A DNA stretch of 64,000 nt, from NCBI GenBank assembly GCA_017531585.1, contig JAFXKT010000002.1, forward strand, positions 1 to 64,000. The letters are read 5' to 3'. The DNA is from Candidatus Saccharimonadota bacterium. Lineage in GTDB: Bacteria > Patescibacteriota > Saccharimonadia > Saccharimonadales > Saccharimonadaceae. Of the stretch, positions 26,869-35,721 are shown one piece after another (within the stretch, counting starts at the first letter, position 1; each line of letters begins with the position of its first letter). Made by a program: the position numbers and the translations under genes. A model generated the notes under the pieces. It worked only from the letters and a program-made list of their open reading frames with translations, was not told the DNA's origin and ran no database searches.

Positions 26869-27648
26869 CTAGTAGCAGTGGTCGCCGCTGTAATCGTCGC
26901 AGCGCTGGTAGCTGTAAGAACTACCGTCTTCCATAATCTTGCCATAAAGCTCTGAGTTGATAACTTGCATGCTATTATTTTGCATCTGCTGAAGCTCGTC
27001 GTCGGTAACCTCGGCGTCATTGTATTGGCCGTCATGGTATTTATCTTCGTCGCTCGGCTTGTTGTCGTCGGCCTGCGAGTTTAGCTTCTCGACCAAATCT
27101 TTAATCTTCTTCTTGTCGCGGTCCATGGCCTTTTGCGCCTGTTCGTCGGAACCTTTGGAAGAATCTTGTTGGTCGGCGCAATTGTCGCCACTTAGGTAAC
27201 CAACTGCTTCGCTATACTTAATAATCGCATCGGAATAGTTTTCTTCGCTCGAGAGCTTATCTGCTTGCTTCTCGATGCTGTAGGCCAAGTTTGTGCGTAC
27301 TTTACAGACGTTTTCTTTGTCTGGGTCTTGCTCGAGACTACTAATTAGTTTCTGTTCAGCTCCAGTGTAATCTCCGTCCTGAATCATGGCGGTGCCAATC
27401 TGGTAATCTGCGATGTAAGGCTCGATAATGTTAAGGAAATTCTGTGTATCTGCAACGCTCTCTGCGCCCTTATAATTCTTACTAGAATAATTCATGCTAT
27501 ATAGCATCATTGTGATTGCTGGGCGAAGGAAGAATACGCCGAGAACGAGCAAGATAATACATGGTGCGATCGAGATAAGAAGCAGTTTCTTGCGCTTTTG
27601 CTTACGAATCTTGTCTTGGTCGAGCTTGTTTAAGTCGAAATTAATCAT
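26869..27648 (-). CDS. Membrane-anchored TPR-like protein of the Bat-type operon
   Basis: The 259-residue protein has a basic cytosolic start, one TM (about 24-46, LLISIAPCIILLVLGVFFL) and an extracytoplasmic helical domain with TPR-like pairs (YIADYQIGTAMIQDGDYTGAEQKL; NLAYSIEKQADKLSSEENYSDAI), then an acidic tail with Cys residues (RCDDYSGDHCY). BatC/BatE proteins of Bat operons also carry TPRs, so it probably scaffolds the VWA proteins. The ATG overlaps the stop of the upstream VWA gene by 8 nt. It is the last gene of the minus-strand operon and ends 3 nt from the convergent desulfurase gene. Confidence 0.75.
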   Translation of the reverse strand: MINFDLNKLDQDKIRKQKRKKLLLISIAPCIILLVLGVFFLRPAITMMLYSMNYSSKNYKGAESVADTQNFLNIIEPYIADYQIGTAMIQDGDYTGAEQKLISSLEQDPDKENVCKVRTNLAYSIEKQADKLSSEENYSDAIIKYSEAVGYLSGDNCADQQDSSKGSDEQAQKAMDRDKKKIKDLVEKLNSQADDNKPSDEDKYHDGQYNDAEVTDDELQQMQNNSMQVINSELYGKIMEDGSSYSYQRCDDYSGDHCY

Positions 27649-28675
27649 TCGAAACTTTCCTTTCGGATAATAGTTTTACAATCAAATCGGATAGCGTCCA
27701 GAAGAGGAGTAGAATAATGACTCCGGCAATAATGAAGTAACAGTCCACATAGCCTTCCTTGCTGCCAGATGCCTTAACTTCGCCATTATTTAGGATATCC
27801 TTTGTGATTGATTCTAGGTCGGAAATATCGTTTCTGGTGTAATATTTTACCTTTGCGGCATCGGCGATATTCTCGAGATTATCTTCGTCTAGCTTCGAAA
27901 TATGATCGGAGCTCTTTTTGTAGCCCGAGCTATCGCGTCCATACTCTCTTACAGGTTCGTCGTCATTGATAGTGTATTCTTCGCACTCTGGGTCCTTGTA
28001 GCAATAATTCTGCTTGATAGTAGCCACGGTTGTGCCAGAAGTTGTACCATAGCCAATTACTGCGCCAGTCGTGAAGGCATCACTGAGCTTCTTAGGAATC
28101 GAAGTTTTACTGCCATCGCTTTCCTCGCCATCGCTCAGAAAGAAGAAAATTCTTGGTCTGTCATATTTTTCTTTATTCTCGGTAGCTTTGTCTGCAGCTA
28201 GATCTAACAGATCGCTAAGGCTTGTTCCAGAGCTTGCATTAGTAATTGGATAAAATAGGCCGTCGGCGGCGTTCTGCAGGGCGTCCAAATCGCTTAGAAG
28301 TGGCGTTGCTTGGTAACTAACGGCGCTCTGGGCGAAAACTGTATATCTTGCGCCAGGGATTTGCTTGGCGATAGTAATAATATCCTCTTTGGCCTGTTCG
28401 AGGCGGCGTTTGTTATCCTTCATATCTTTACCGACCATGCTGCCAGTTGTATCTATAGCAAAATATACATCGATATTATTGTCTCTGGTCTCGACCTTTC
28501 CGCCAGGGAACTGTGGCCTTGCGAGCATGAGAACGCCGAGGAAAAGGATCGCAATTAGGCGGAAGTTTTGCTTCGTGCGGAAGCTTTTCTTGATAAGGCA
28601 AAATACAAGCGCTGCGACAAGCAATGCTGCGAGTGTGATTACTATCCAAAGCGGAATAATACTTTCGAATATCAT
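27641..28675 (-). CDS. VWA-domain membrane protein (BatA/BatB-like), second copy
   Basis: The 344-residue protein has two N-terminal TM helices (about 5-25 and 38-55), a von Willebrand A domain with the MIDAS variant DTTGSM (about 72-77) and a FLSDGEE strand, and a C-terminal TM (ADYFIIAGVIILLLFW-like). It starts with ATG overlapping the TGA stop of the upstream gene (ATGA at 28675-28672), so a longer in-frame start at 28708 is not preferred. VWA proteins of MoxR operons work with the MoxR ATPase in envelope stress or complex assembly. Confidence 0.88.
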   Translation of the reverse strand: MIFESIIPLWIVITLAALLVAALVFCLIKKSFRTKQNFRLIAILFLGVLMLARPQFPGGKVETRDNNIDVYFAIDTTGSMVGKDMKDNKRRLEQAKEDIITIAKQIPGARYTVFAQSAVSYQATPLLSDLDALQNAADGLFYPITNASSGTSLSDLLDLAADKATENKEKYDRPRIFFFLSDGEESDGSKTSIPKKLSDAFTTGAVIGYGTTSGTTVATIKQNYCYKDPECEEYTINDDEPVREYGRDSSGYKKSSDHISKLDEDNLENIADAAKVKYYTRNDISDLESITKDILNNGEVKASGSKEGYVDCYFIIAGVIILLLFWTLSDLIVKLLSERKVSND

Positions 28676-29784
28676 AGACGGAGCCTCCAAACGGTTAGTG
28701 CAAAACAAATAATTGAAACAATGCCAACGATTAGGAATACTGCTGGCCTATCTTTAAGAACTAGGCTGCCTTCTGTCTGGTGTTTTGCGGCATCCTCTTC
28801 GAGAATTCTGGTTACGACTTCTTTTGCTTTGGCGCTATCTGAAATAGCACCTCTTCTTGTGTTGTACTCTTCATAAGTTTCTTTGTCGTAATCCCAAGGC
28901 TCAATGAAGGCATTTAGGGCATAATAGCTACCACCAGTATCTAGAACGGCATTCTTGAAGCTTGCGTTAGTAACATAAGTGCTCTCGTTTCCCTCGCTAG
29001 ACCAGTCTGCGGGATTAAAGCCGTAAGCTACGATTCCGTAACGTTTGGCGAGGTTGAGGGCTTTATGGATACTTTCGCCGTCATGTCTGCCGGTTTCTTC
29101 GTCGCCAAAGCCAGTGTTGTCATAGTTGTCCGTAATAATAATCAAGGATCTTGAGCGCTTTTCGTCAAGCTTTGTAAAGTCTTGCACGCAACCAACGACA
29201 CCTTCGAGAACGTTTGTCATGCCACCTACTGCACCTGCGTATCTGTCTAGCATTGGATAGCTGTCGTAGGTAGAAGTGGCGCTGCTGTCGTATTTGGCTA
29301 GATTTTTTATAAAATCTTTGGTTGCTTCGTAATCATTATTGAGTGGCAAAATTTGCGCGTGATGAGTACCAAAGATTGAAATACCGATGCGCTGACCTTG
29401 CAATTCGTCGACCATATCGGCAAAAACACCAAGCGCAGCGGCGTCGGCTTCGTACATCGAACCGCTAACGTCAAGGCAGAGCAAAATATCACGGTCGTTC
29501 TGTTCGTTCTTCTCGTAGTCTGCAACTACTGGACGAGAGCTAAGAATCGTGCAAGAAACAAGCGAAATAGCGAGGAAAACAAAGCAGAGCGAAAGTAGCA
29601 ACCTATAAACGCTTTTTGCTTTCTTGTATTCTGGAAGATTGCGGATTGCTTCGGTATGGCTAATGAGGGTGGCTTTGGTGTCGATCCCGTTTTTCTTGGA
29701 TAATTTCTTGAAACGCAAAACCGAAATAATGATAGTTAGTGCGAGTGCGACTAAGATAAGGATGAATAGGAAGTTATATCTCAT
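28672..29784 (-). CDS. VWA-domain membrane protein (BatA-like), first copy
   Basis: The 370-residue protein has an N-terminal TM (FLFILILVALALTIIISV), a second TM (about 63-83), a VWA domain with the canonical MIDAS DVSGSM (about 108-113) and an ITDNYDNT strand, and a final TM (VFLIVGIVSIICFALTVW). It uses TGA as stop, overlapping the ATG of the next VWA gene. Its own ATG overlaps the stop of the preceding gene (TAATG). Two adjacent VWA genes after DUF58 and MoxR genes is the Bat aerotolerance-type arrangement. Confidence 0.88.
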   Translation of the reverse strand: MRYNFLFILILVALALTIIISVLRFKKLSKKNGIDTKATLISHTEAIRNLPEYKKAKSVYRLLLSLCFVFLAISLVSCTILSSRPVVADYEKNEQNDRDILLCLDVSGSMYEADAAALGVFADMVDELQGQRIGISIFGTHHAQILPLNNDYEATKDFIKNLAKYDSSATSTYDSYPMLDRYAGAVGGMTNVLEGVVGCVQDFTKLDEKRSRSLIIITDNYDNTGFGDEETGRHDGESIHKALNLAKRYGIVAYGFNPADWSSEGNESTYVTNASFKNAVLDTGGSYYALNAFIEPWDYDKETYEEYNTRRGAISDSAKAKEVVTRILEEDAAKHQTEGSLVLKDRPAVFLIVGIVSIICFALTVWRLRL

Positions 29785-30260
29785 TATTGTGCCCCTATAA
29801 GATTCTTAGCGTTAGCTGCAGATTCGGAAACATTGCCTTTTTCGAGCATGTCAAACTCGTTTGGATAAAATTGCTCAATCATGCTTGTAAGGTCTGCAAA
29901 ACGAGATTTCTTTAAATCTCCAAGAGTCATAACATCTGTGCGGATATTATGAAGTTCACAGAAGAATAAACGGGTTAGCAGGCTAATCTGCTGGTGCGCG
30001 ACAGAGCTCTTGGAAAGGCCTTGTGCGTGCTCATTCTCGGCCTGAGAAATAAGGGCGAGATATTTTTGCTTGAGCTCGTCTTTATTAATAATCTTTGGCG
30101 GCAACTGCTTGAGTGTAGCAAGGTTTTTGATAACTGTCTTGCGGGTTACAAAGAAAATAAGGAAGTACATCAAAACAATCAAGAAAACACAGATAAGACC
30201 AAAAAGAAGCCATATCCATTTGTAACTAATCGGACCGTAGAAATTATCGCTTTCTTGCAT
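29784..30260 (-). CDS. Single-TM protein of the MoxR operon
   Basis: The 158-residue protein has a TM near residues 14-38 (WLLFGLICVFLIVLMYFLIFF) followed by a cytosolic helical domain (QKYLALISQAENEHAQGLSKSSVAHQQISLLTRLFF). Its position between the DUF58 and VWA genes, and its size, correspond to the small DUF4381-like proteins found there in other Bat operons, although I cannot confirm that family by eye. It overlaps the DUF58 gene by 17 nt, so it is coupled. Confidence 0.7.
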   Translation of the reverse strand: MQESDNFYGPISYKWIWLLFGLICVFLIVLMYFLIFFVTRKTVIKNLATLKQLPPKIINKDELKQKYLALISQAENEHAQGLSKSSVAHQQISLLTRLFFCELHNIRTDVMTLGDLKKSRFADLTSMIEQFYPNEFDMLEKGNVSESAANAKNLIGAQ

Positions 30261-31134
30261 TCTTTTGTTCCTCTAACATATTTACAATATTCGTAACCGC
30301 GGTTTCTGAGCTATCTACGAAGCAACTTGTGATTCTTAGATGGCGTAGATTCTTCGTGATTGCGGCCTTTTGCTTTTCGCGGTAAGCTTGCTCGGCCTTT
30401 GTGACGCTCCTGCTCGATCGCATGAAGCTCGGAAGTCTAACGAGTCCATCAATATCTTTTGCATCGCGCTTTTTGAGCTTGCTATCAGTAAGCGGCGCGT
30501 CTTCGACGAGAATAAACATGATTTCGTGTCTTGCGAGTAATTTGCGAAGTAGTTCCATGTCTTGCTTCTCTGCGCTTTCTGGATCGGTAATAATTACAAA
30601 AGTTTTGCGCTCACGGTTGCCTTTGTTGGCATATTGTAAGACTGAAGCAAGGTCGCCATCGGCAGATTCGAACTTAGGCGCTTTGGCATAGCTGTTTAGG
30701 AAGTTCTCGGCATTGGCGCGATTTTCTTTGAGTGGGAAGCGCTTGTTCTCGGCATGATTGCCATAAACCATACCAACAAGGTCGGAGTGATTAATCCCAA
30801 TATAGGCCATTACGCCCGCGCAGAAGGTTGCAACTTCGGCTTTGCTTTCGCCACTTGGCGCCAAGGTTGCCATGTTGCGACCGCTGTCGGCAATAATCAT
30901 GATGTTTCTCTTGCGAATGGCAATGTAGCGGCGAATCATGACGCCTCTTGAGCGTGCAGAAGCTTTCCAGTCGATATCTTTGACGTCATCGCCAGGGATA
31001 TATTCGCGCAAATCGTCAAAATCCATGCTACGACCCTTAAATACTGAGCCGTAATTGCCTGTCAGAATGGAGCGCGTGCGACGACGCGAATAAATATCCA
31101 TTCTTTTTTGAACTTTTGCGAGATAGCTAGGCAT
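30244..31134 (-). CDS. DUF58-domain protein of the MoxR operon
   Basis: The 296-residue protein has the DUF58 hallmarks RTRSILTGNYGSVFKGRSMDF, DLREYIPGDDVKDIDWKASAR and a VWA-like fold with IIADSGRNM in place of a full MIDAS. DUF58 proteins are always found with MoxR AAA ATPases and are thought to link them to the VWA partners. It lies 9 nt downstream of moxR and overlaps the following gene, so it belongs to one operon. Confidence 0.92.
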   Translation of the reverse strand: MPSYLAKVQKRMDIYSRRRTRSILTGNYGSVFKGRSMDFDDLREYIPGDDVKDIDWKASARSRGVMIRRYIAIRKRNIMIIADSGRNMATLAPSGESKAEVATFCAGVMAYIGINHSDLVGMVYGNHAENKRFPLKENRANAENFLNSYAKAPKFESADGDLASVLQYANKGNRERKTFVIITDPESAEKQDMELLRKLLARHEIMFILVEDAPLTDSKLKKRDAKDIDGLVRLPSFMRSSRSVTKAEQAYREKQKAAITKNLRHLRITSCFVDSSETAVTNIVNMLEEQKNARKR

Positions 31135-31143
31135 TAGTTAATC

Positions 31144-32217
31144 CTATGGAGTCTGAACCTTTTCAAAAATTGCATCAATAATTGCTTCTGGATGGATATC
31201 GTCAGCGAGTGCTTCGAAGTTTAGGATAATGCGGTGGCGAAGCGCGGCGTAGCGTAGCTGCTTGACGTCATCTGGGGTAACATAATCGCGGCCATTGATG
31301 ACAGCAAGTGCGCGAGCAACCTGTAAGAGCGCGATGGAACCACGTGGAGAAACGCCATACTCGATGTAATGAGCGAGCTTTGGATCGATAAACTGACCTG
31401 GCGTGCGCGTAATGGAAACGATATTTACGATGTAGTTCTTGATAGCATCGTCGACACGAACTGCGGCCGCCTGCTTTTGGAGCGACTGAATATCCGCAAG
31501 AGAAACTTTCTGACTATCTGCGAGTGGGGAAGTTGTATTGCCACTAATAATGTAGTTGAGAACCTGCAACTCTTGTTCGCGGGTTGGATAATCGATAAGG
31601 ATCTTGAGTAGGAAGCGGTCAAGCTGAGCTTCTGGAAGCTCATAAGTGCCTTCCTGTTCGATAGGGTTCTGAGTTGCAAGCACGACAAATGGTTCTGGCA
31701 TCTTGAAAATCTGGCCGCCAATAGAAACCTGGCGTTCCTGCATAGCCTCGAGCATGGCACTCTGAGTCTTTGCGGAACTACGGTTAATCTCATCAAGCAA
31801 GACAAAGTTGGCATTTACTGGACCAATCTTGGTTTCGAAAGTGCCCTTGGTGTAGTTGTAAATCTGCGTACCAATAATATCGCTTGGAAGAAGATCAGGC
31901 GTACACTGGACACGGCTAAAGCTACCGTTGGAAGATTCGGCAATCGTCTTTGCAGAAAGAGTCTTAGCAAGACCTGGAACGGATTCCAAGAGAACATGAC
32001 CTTCGGCAATAAGGGCGACAATCATAGAAAGGCAGAGCTCGTCCTGGCCAACGATGCGACTATGGAACGCGTTCTGAATCTTTGCAACGATTGGGTTTGT
32101 GGATTGGGCTGCCGGAGTGGCTGGAGCTGGGGCAGGGGTGACGCCTGGATTTGCGATTGGCCCTGCGGTTGGTAGAGCGCTTGGCGCTGCTTGGTTTTGT
32201 ATTGGATTTTCCTGCAT
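31144..32217 (-). CDS. moxR: MoxR-family AAA+ ATPase
   Basis: The 357-residue protein has a low-complexity Pro/Ala N-terminus (1-45), then a MoxR ATPase: IVGQDELCLSMIVAL, Walker A-like ESVPGLAKTLSAKTIA, Walker B FVLLDEINRSSAKTQSAMLEAM, sensor ATQNPIEQEGTYELPEAQLDRF and a C-terminal lid with GVSPRGSIALLQVARA. MoxR proteins act as chaperone-like ATPases with VWA partners encoded just downstream, here two of them. It lies 9 nt downstream of the PRTase-like gene and starts the Bat-type part of the operon. Confidence 0.94.
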   Translation of the reverse strand: MQENPIQNQAAPSALPTAGPIANPGVTPAPAPATPAAQSTNPIVAKIQNAFHSRIVGQDELCLSMIVALIAEGHVLLESVPGLAKTLSAKTIAESSNGSFSRVQCTPDLLPSDIIGTQIYNYTKGTFETKIGPVNANFVLLDEINRSSAKTQSAMLEAMQERQVSIGGQIFKMPEPFVVLATQNPIEQEGTYELPEAQLDRFLLKILIDYPTREQELQVLNYIISGNTTSPLADSQKVSLADIQSLQKQAAAVRVDDAIKNYIVNIVSITRTPGQFIDPKLAHYIEYGVSPRGSIALLQVARALAVINGRDYVTPDDVKQLRYAALRHRIILNFEALADDIHPEAIIDAIFEKVQTP

Positions 32218-32226
32218 ATTACTCCT

Positions 32227-32889
32227 TTATGCCCAGTAGAGGCTTACGTTATTTGCTAGTTGAATTTTTTGTTCGTCGCTATACTGATCTGGTTGATCAA
32301 AGTAGTGCGCGTCGTCGAAGATTGAATTTGGTAAAACGTCGAGATAGGTTACGCCGTCGGTATCGATATGGAATTTATCCGAAACGTTCGAGGTGATGTT
32401 TCCGACCGCTCCGCTAACCGATCGAGGTTTGTACGGTTTCAAAATGTCGAGTGCGATTTGGATTTGGAAGCTATCTCGTAAGATGTCTGATGTTAAGAAG
32501 ATGTGTCGGTCGTTAAAGATTTGTTTGTCAAAGTTCGGATTCGGGTCTTGCTTGGCGTTGATTTTTGAGAAGGCTACGCGTTTACCTTCTTCGACTACGC
32601 TAGCGAAGTTCATCGTAATATATTCGTACTCGCTTTGGGTTATCTCTGGGTTTAGGACGAAGTTTCCAGTTTGGGTGACGGCGCCAAGCTTTCTAGTGAT
32701 TACATAAGGATCATCGACAGTTTCGTATTGCATGATATAGACATAGCCATGCAGCTGTGCGGCGAGCTCAATGCAGGATAACAGACCGCTTTCTTTGAGG
32801 CAAAAAACAATCGCTTCCTGGTCTTTGTAATATGGCTCAAGACGCTCGGCTAGCTGATCGCCCACCGACTGCCGATTTGGATAAAACAT
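32227..32889 (-). CDS. Phosphoribosyltransferase-like protein
   Basis: The 220-residue protein resembles the COG1926-type predicted phosphoribosyltransferases: an N-terminal YPNRQSVGDQLAERL, AIVFCLKESGLLSCIELAAQLHG (PRTase beta1-alpha1), and VITRKLGAVTQTGNFVLNP. The usual VxxPRGG is changed to CLKESG, and the PRPP-binding loop is not obvious, so the enzymatic activity is doubtful. It is the first gene of the moxR operon, 9 nt upstream of moxR, an association I do not know from other Bat operons. Its promoter region is shared with divergent mnmA. Confidence 0.65.
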   Translation of the reverse strand: MFYPNRQSVGDQLAERLEPYYKDQEAIVFCLKESGLLSCIELAAQLHGYVYIMQYETVDDPYVITRKLGAVTQTGNFVLNPEITQSEYEYITMNFASVVEEGKRVAFSKINAKQDPNPNFDKQIFNDRHIFLTSDILRDSFQIQIALDILKPYKPRSVSGAVGNITSNVSDKFHIDTDGVTYLDVLPNSIFDDAHYFDQPDQYSDEQKIQLANNVSLYWA

Positions 32890-32972
32890 TAATTAAATTT
32901 TAGCATAAGCGAGACTAATTTTGATGATTATCCCACCCGTGACAAAATTTCAAAATATTATATAATATAGAT

Positions 32973-34001
32973 ATGAGTAAAGTTTTTCTAGGTATGTCTG
33001 GTGGCGTCGATTCTGCGGTTTCGGCTTATCTTTTGCGCGAAGCTGGTCATGAAGTAATTGGCGTCTATATGAAAAACTGGTCCAAAAACTTGCCTGGTAT
33101 GAAGTGCCCATGGGCAGAAGATTTGGCTGACGCAAAGCGCACTGCCGTAAAGCTCGGCCTAGATTTTCGTGTATTCGATTTCGAGACGGAATACAAACAA
33201 AAAGTTGTAGACTACATGATTGCTGAATATAAAAAGGGTAACACTCCAAACCCAGATATTATGTGCAATCAGGAAATCAAGTTTAAGCTCTTTGCCGAGA
33301 TGGCTTTCGAGCAGGGTGCCGAGATGATTGCGACTGGTCACTATGCTCAGACTGACGGCAAAAATCTTCTTCGCGCCGTTGATGAAAATAAGGATCAAAC
33401 CTATTTCTTGTATCGCATTTCTGAAGATATTATTCCAAAATGTATTTTCCCGGTTGGTGGCATGGAAAAACCTGCCGTAAAGAAGCTTGCTGAAGAAGTT
33501 GGTCTAGCGGTTGCGCACAAGTCCGAATCTATGGGTGTTTGTTTTGTTGGTGAAGCAAATATGAAGGATTTCTTGGGCGAATTTGTCGAGACAAAGCCAG
33601 GCGAAATTCGCGAGCTCGAAACCAATAAGAAGCTTGGTATGCATGACGGCGCCATCTTCTATACACTTGGTCAGCGCCATGGTCTTGGCCTCAAAACTGG
33701 CTTGCCGTACTACGTTGTAAAGAAGGATATGGATCAGAATATCGTCTATGTCTCACAAAATCTCAATTCGCTTTCTCTCTGGAAGAAAGAAATTAAACTC
33801 AAAGATATTATTGTTCGCGGCGAGCATGATTTGTCTAAGCTCCAGGCGCGCATTCGCCATCGTGCTCCACTTGTAAATGCTTCTCTAGATAAAGAATCTG
33901 GAATTCTCACTTTTGCCGAAGAACAAAAATCTCTCACTCCTGGTCAGAGTGTCGTTCTCTATGATGGCGATATCTGTGTGGGTGGCGGAATTATCGACTA
34001 A
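32973..34001 (+). CDS. mnmA: tRNA-specific 2-thiouridylase MnmA
   Basis: The 342-residue protein starts with the PP-loop [14 protein letters not shown], has the first catalytic Cys in [12 protein letters not shown] (about 101) and the second in [12 protein letters not shown] (about 190), and the C-terminal tRNA-binding beta domain. It makes s2U34 in Lys, Glu and Gln tRNAs with sulfur from a cysteine desulfurase, one of which is encoded upstream. TATAAT (32961-32966) lies 6 nt before the ATG, so the mRNA is probably leaderless. The stop overlaps the convergent DUF1653 gene by 4 nt. Confidence 0.96.
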   Translation: MSKVFLGMSGGVDSAVSAYLLREAGHEVIGVYMKNWSKNLPGMKCPWAEDLADAKRTAVKLGLDFRVFDFETEYKQKVVDYMIAEYKKGNTPNPDIMCNQEIKFKLFAEMAFEQGAEMIATGHYAQTDGKNLLRAVDENKDQTYFLYRISEDIIPKCIFPVGGMEKPAVKKLAEEVGLAVAHKSESMGVCFVGEANMKDFLGEFVETKPGEIRELETNKKLGMHDGAIFYTLGQRHGLGLKTGLPYYVVKKDMDQNIVYVSQNLNSLSLWKKEIKLKDIIVRGEHDLSKLQARIRHRAPLVNASLDKESGILTFAEEQKSLTPGQSVVLYDGDICVGGGIID

Positions 34002-34249
34002 GATTTCTTTGCGACGCTTTTGATTGTCTGTAACTCGAAGCGATATTTTTGCTTGACCTCTGGATATTTTTCGTGGTCAACCTCGCTAAGGAACATCTCG
34101 CGTGGGCGCGCCCAAAGTTCGCCCTTGCCATAGAGCTGACGATAGATAACTAACTCTTCCTCGGTTTCGGAATATTTTGCTACGTCAACAACAAGATAAT
34201 GGTCACCCTTGAAATGTTTGTAAACGCCATTGATTACTAATTTGTTCAT
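33998..34249 (-). CDS. DUF1653-family small protein
   Basis: The 83-residue protein contains [39 protein letters not shown] and a final FELQ, the DUF1653 pattern. Function is unknown; the fold is a small beta barrel. I chose the start at MNKLVING (34249) because GGAGGT lies 5 nt upstream on the minus strand. The end overlaps convergent mnmA by 4 nt. Confidence 0.85.
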   Translation of the reverse strand: MNKLVINGVYKHFKGDHYLVVDVAKYSETEEELVIYRQLYGKGELWARPREMFLSEVDHEKYPEVKQKYRFELQTIKSVAKKS

Positions 34250-34304
34250 AAAAACCTCCGCAAATTTATGGCTTAAGTATAGCATAGCGCCATAATACTA
34301 ATAC

Positions 34305-34333
34305 TAGACAAAAACGCCTGTTCGTTATATAAT
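34305..34333 (+). promoter_or_regulatory. Promoter of orphan gene 34396
   Basis: TAGACA, a 17-bp spacer and TATAAT, with a leader of about 55 nt. In the leader CCTCC (34351-34356 region) can pair with a GGGGG stretch just downstream or with the ribosome binding site AGGAGGGG, giving two alternative folds. Confidence 0.7.
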
Positions 34334-34395
34334 ATGCCAGATATCCTTCGCCTCCAAAACAGGGGGAAATCTAATATCAGACAGGAGGGGATAGT

Positions 34396-34923
34396 ATGAA
34401 CCTTAGCAAGCGTGATTGCAGAGAAACCATCAACCAGATGTACGAGTTCGGCGAAAGTTTTCGCATTTTGGGCCTTTACCTAAAGGGTCAGACGAATCCC
34501 TTTTGGGACGAACTGTACATGCAAGCAGTAAGCGCTTTCGAAAGACGTTCCGCGGGACTAATGCTCGCCATGATCAAGCGTCTATCAAAGAGTCTGCCCG
34601 AAATGACGAGTCCGTACCAGAGATGTCAGAAAATTATTGCTCTTGCCGACAAAATCGACGATTTTGACAATAGTTTTCACGACGATCGGCTCTATGCGGC
34701 CGCCTGTCTGTCTTATGTAAGCGGTCTGGCCTTTAATGCGACAATGCACTCGCCAATCGAATCGACTCAGCTTGGCATGACGATGCTGAAGAACTTCCGT
34801 GAGTTTACGGAGGAAGATTATCGCTATGCGAAGCAATATCTCGGCAGTAACGAGCTTTCCTTAAAGCAAGGCGCGCCCGAGCTTAAGGCTTACGTTGGCT
34901 TGCTTGATGCTATCTTTGCATAG
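34396..34923 (+). CDS. Orphan helical protein
   Basis: The 175-residue soluble protein is probably all alpha and carries paired aromatic and charged residues (FRILGLYLKGQTNPFWDELYMQAV; FSHDDRLYAAACLSYV-like). No signal peptide, TM or known motif is visible. AGGAGGGG lies 6 nt before the ATG. Codon use includes CCC/CCG for Pro and CTG for Leu, which neighbouring core genes mostly avoid. The gene has its own promoter, a structured leader and terminator, so it is a stand-alone transcription unit. Family not recognised. Confidence 0.7.
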   Translation: MNLSKRDCRETINQMYEFGESFRILGLYLKGQTNPFWDELYMQAVSAFERRSAGLMLAMIKRLSKSLPEMTSPYQRCQKIIALADKIDDFDNSFHDDRLYAAACLSYVSGLAFNATMHSPIESTQLGMTMLKNFREFTEEDYRYAKQYLGSNELSLKQGAPELKAYVGLLDAIFA

Positions 34924-34934
34924 AACTCTGCACG

Positions 34935-34962
34935 GTCCTCCTGGAAACAGGAGGACTTTTTC
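34935..34962 (+). terminator. Intrinsic terminator after orphan gene 34396
   Basis: GTCCTCCTG and CAGGAGGAC pair across a GAAA tetraloop, followed by TTTTT. Confidence 0.93.
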
Positions 34963-35046
34963 TTACGCCTTGCGGGATTTTTCCGGCTACAAGAAGAATA
35001 CTTTTTTGTGTCGTCGTTTATCGTCTTTTTTTTTCTTATGTAATCT

Positions 35047-35136
35047 TTAGCTTGCCAAATTGGAAAGTTTAATCAGATGAGGCTTTATTGGTATAGCGTA
35101 TTAGCTTTCCAAAATGGAAAGCTAAAGCATATATAT
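35047..35136 (+). repeat. Double-palindrome repeat, copy A
   Basis: Two near-palindromes with the core AGCTTTCCAAAATGGAAAGC lie at 35047-35072 and 35101-35125, about 54 bp centre to centre, separated by a TTTATTG-TATAGCG segment. The whole 90-bp unit recurs at 58515-58602 with about nine differences. It sits in a 350-bp gene-free stretch that otherwise holds only the terminator at 34935 and T-rich DNA, and lies 140 bp upstream of a RhuM-like HTH gene. It could be an operator pair, a protein-binding site or a small mobile repeat. Confidence 0.85.
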
Positions 35137-35275
35137 CGAAGAATATCCTCTTTCCGAAAAATTTGTAAAACCGATGTCGTTTGCGATTATTAATGCTAAA
35201 GTTAAAAAAATGCTCGCCTCTGTTGTAATTTGCTCATGTTTGACCTATTCTTAGCGATTCAAATAATCGAGTATT

Positions 35276-35707
35276 ATGAGAAGATTTATATCAAACAACA
35301 ATCTAAAACGCTTTCTTCTAGATGAAAATATCTATTTTAGCAGTAAACAAATTAGAGATTTGCTAAATATTAGTGAATCTTGTCTCTGTAAACACTTAAA
35401 ACAAGTCTTAATAATCCCTGGCTGCCAATCAGAATATATGCACGTTATATACAACAATCCAAAAAGAAAGCCTCGCGAACGTCGATTATTAAAGCATTAC
35501 AATCTAAACACGGTTGCAGCTATTGCTTATCGAATAAACAACAGTGCTTGCAGGGAATTCCTCGGTTATTATCATCGGGTTCTGCTTGGCCTGCATCAGC
35601 GCATTGCTGGGCCTAATTATCAAATTCCAATGACCCTAACCGCCCATGAGTTCCAAGCTTTTGCGAATAGATATACGCCTCAGTATATAACCGATCCGCT
35701 CGATTAA
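35276..35707 (+). CDS. RhuM-like HTH protein, short form (tentative)
   Basis: The 143-residue protein has an HTH-like segment FSSKQIRDLLNISESCLCKHLKQ (about 17-40), then HYNLNTVAAIAYRINNSACREFLGYYHRVL, which resembles the RhuM motif in which a YNLD-AYRVNS stretch precedes an FRxWA segment. RhuM proteins are common in pathogenicity islands and near restriction genes, and no function is settled. The protein is about half the length of RhuM and has no nuclease motif. The 5' half is AT-rich relative to neighbours. TTGACC is 17-18 bp upstream of a TAATCG-like -10, so the start at 35276 may be near-leaderless. A double-palindrome repeat lies upstream. Confidence 0.55.
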   Translation: MRRFISNNNLKRFLLDENIYFSSKQIRDLLNISESCLCKHLKQVLIIPGCQSEYMHVIYNNPKRKPRERRLLKHYNLNTVAAIAYRINNSACREFLGYYHRVLLGLHQRIAGPNYQIPMTLTAHEFQAFANRYTPQYITDPLD

Positions 35708-35721
35708 AACTAGAGGTGGTT

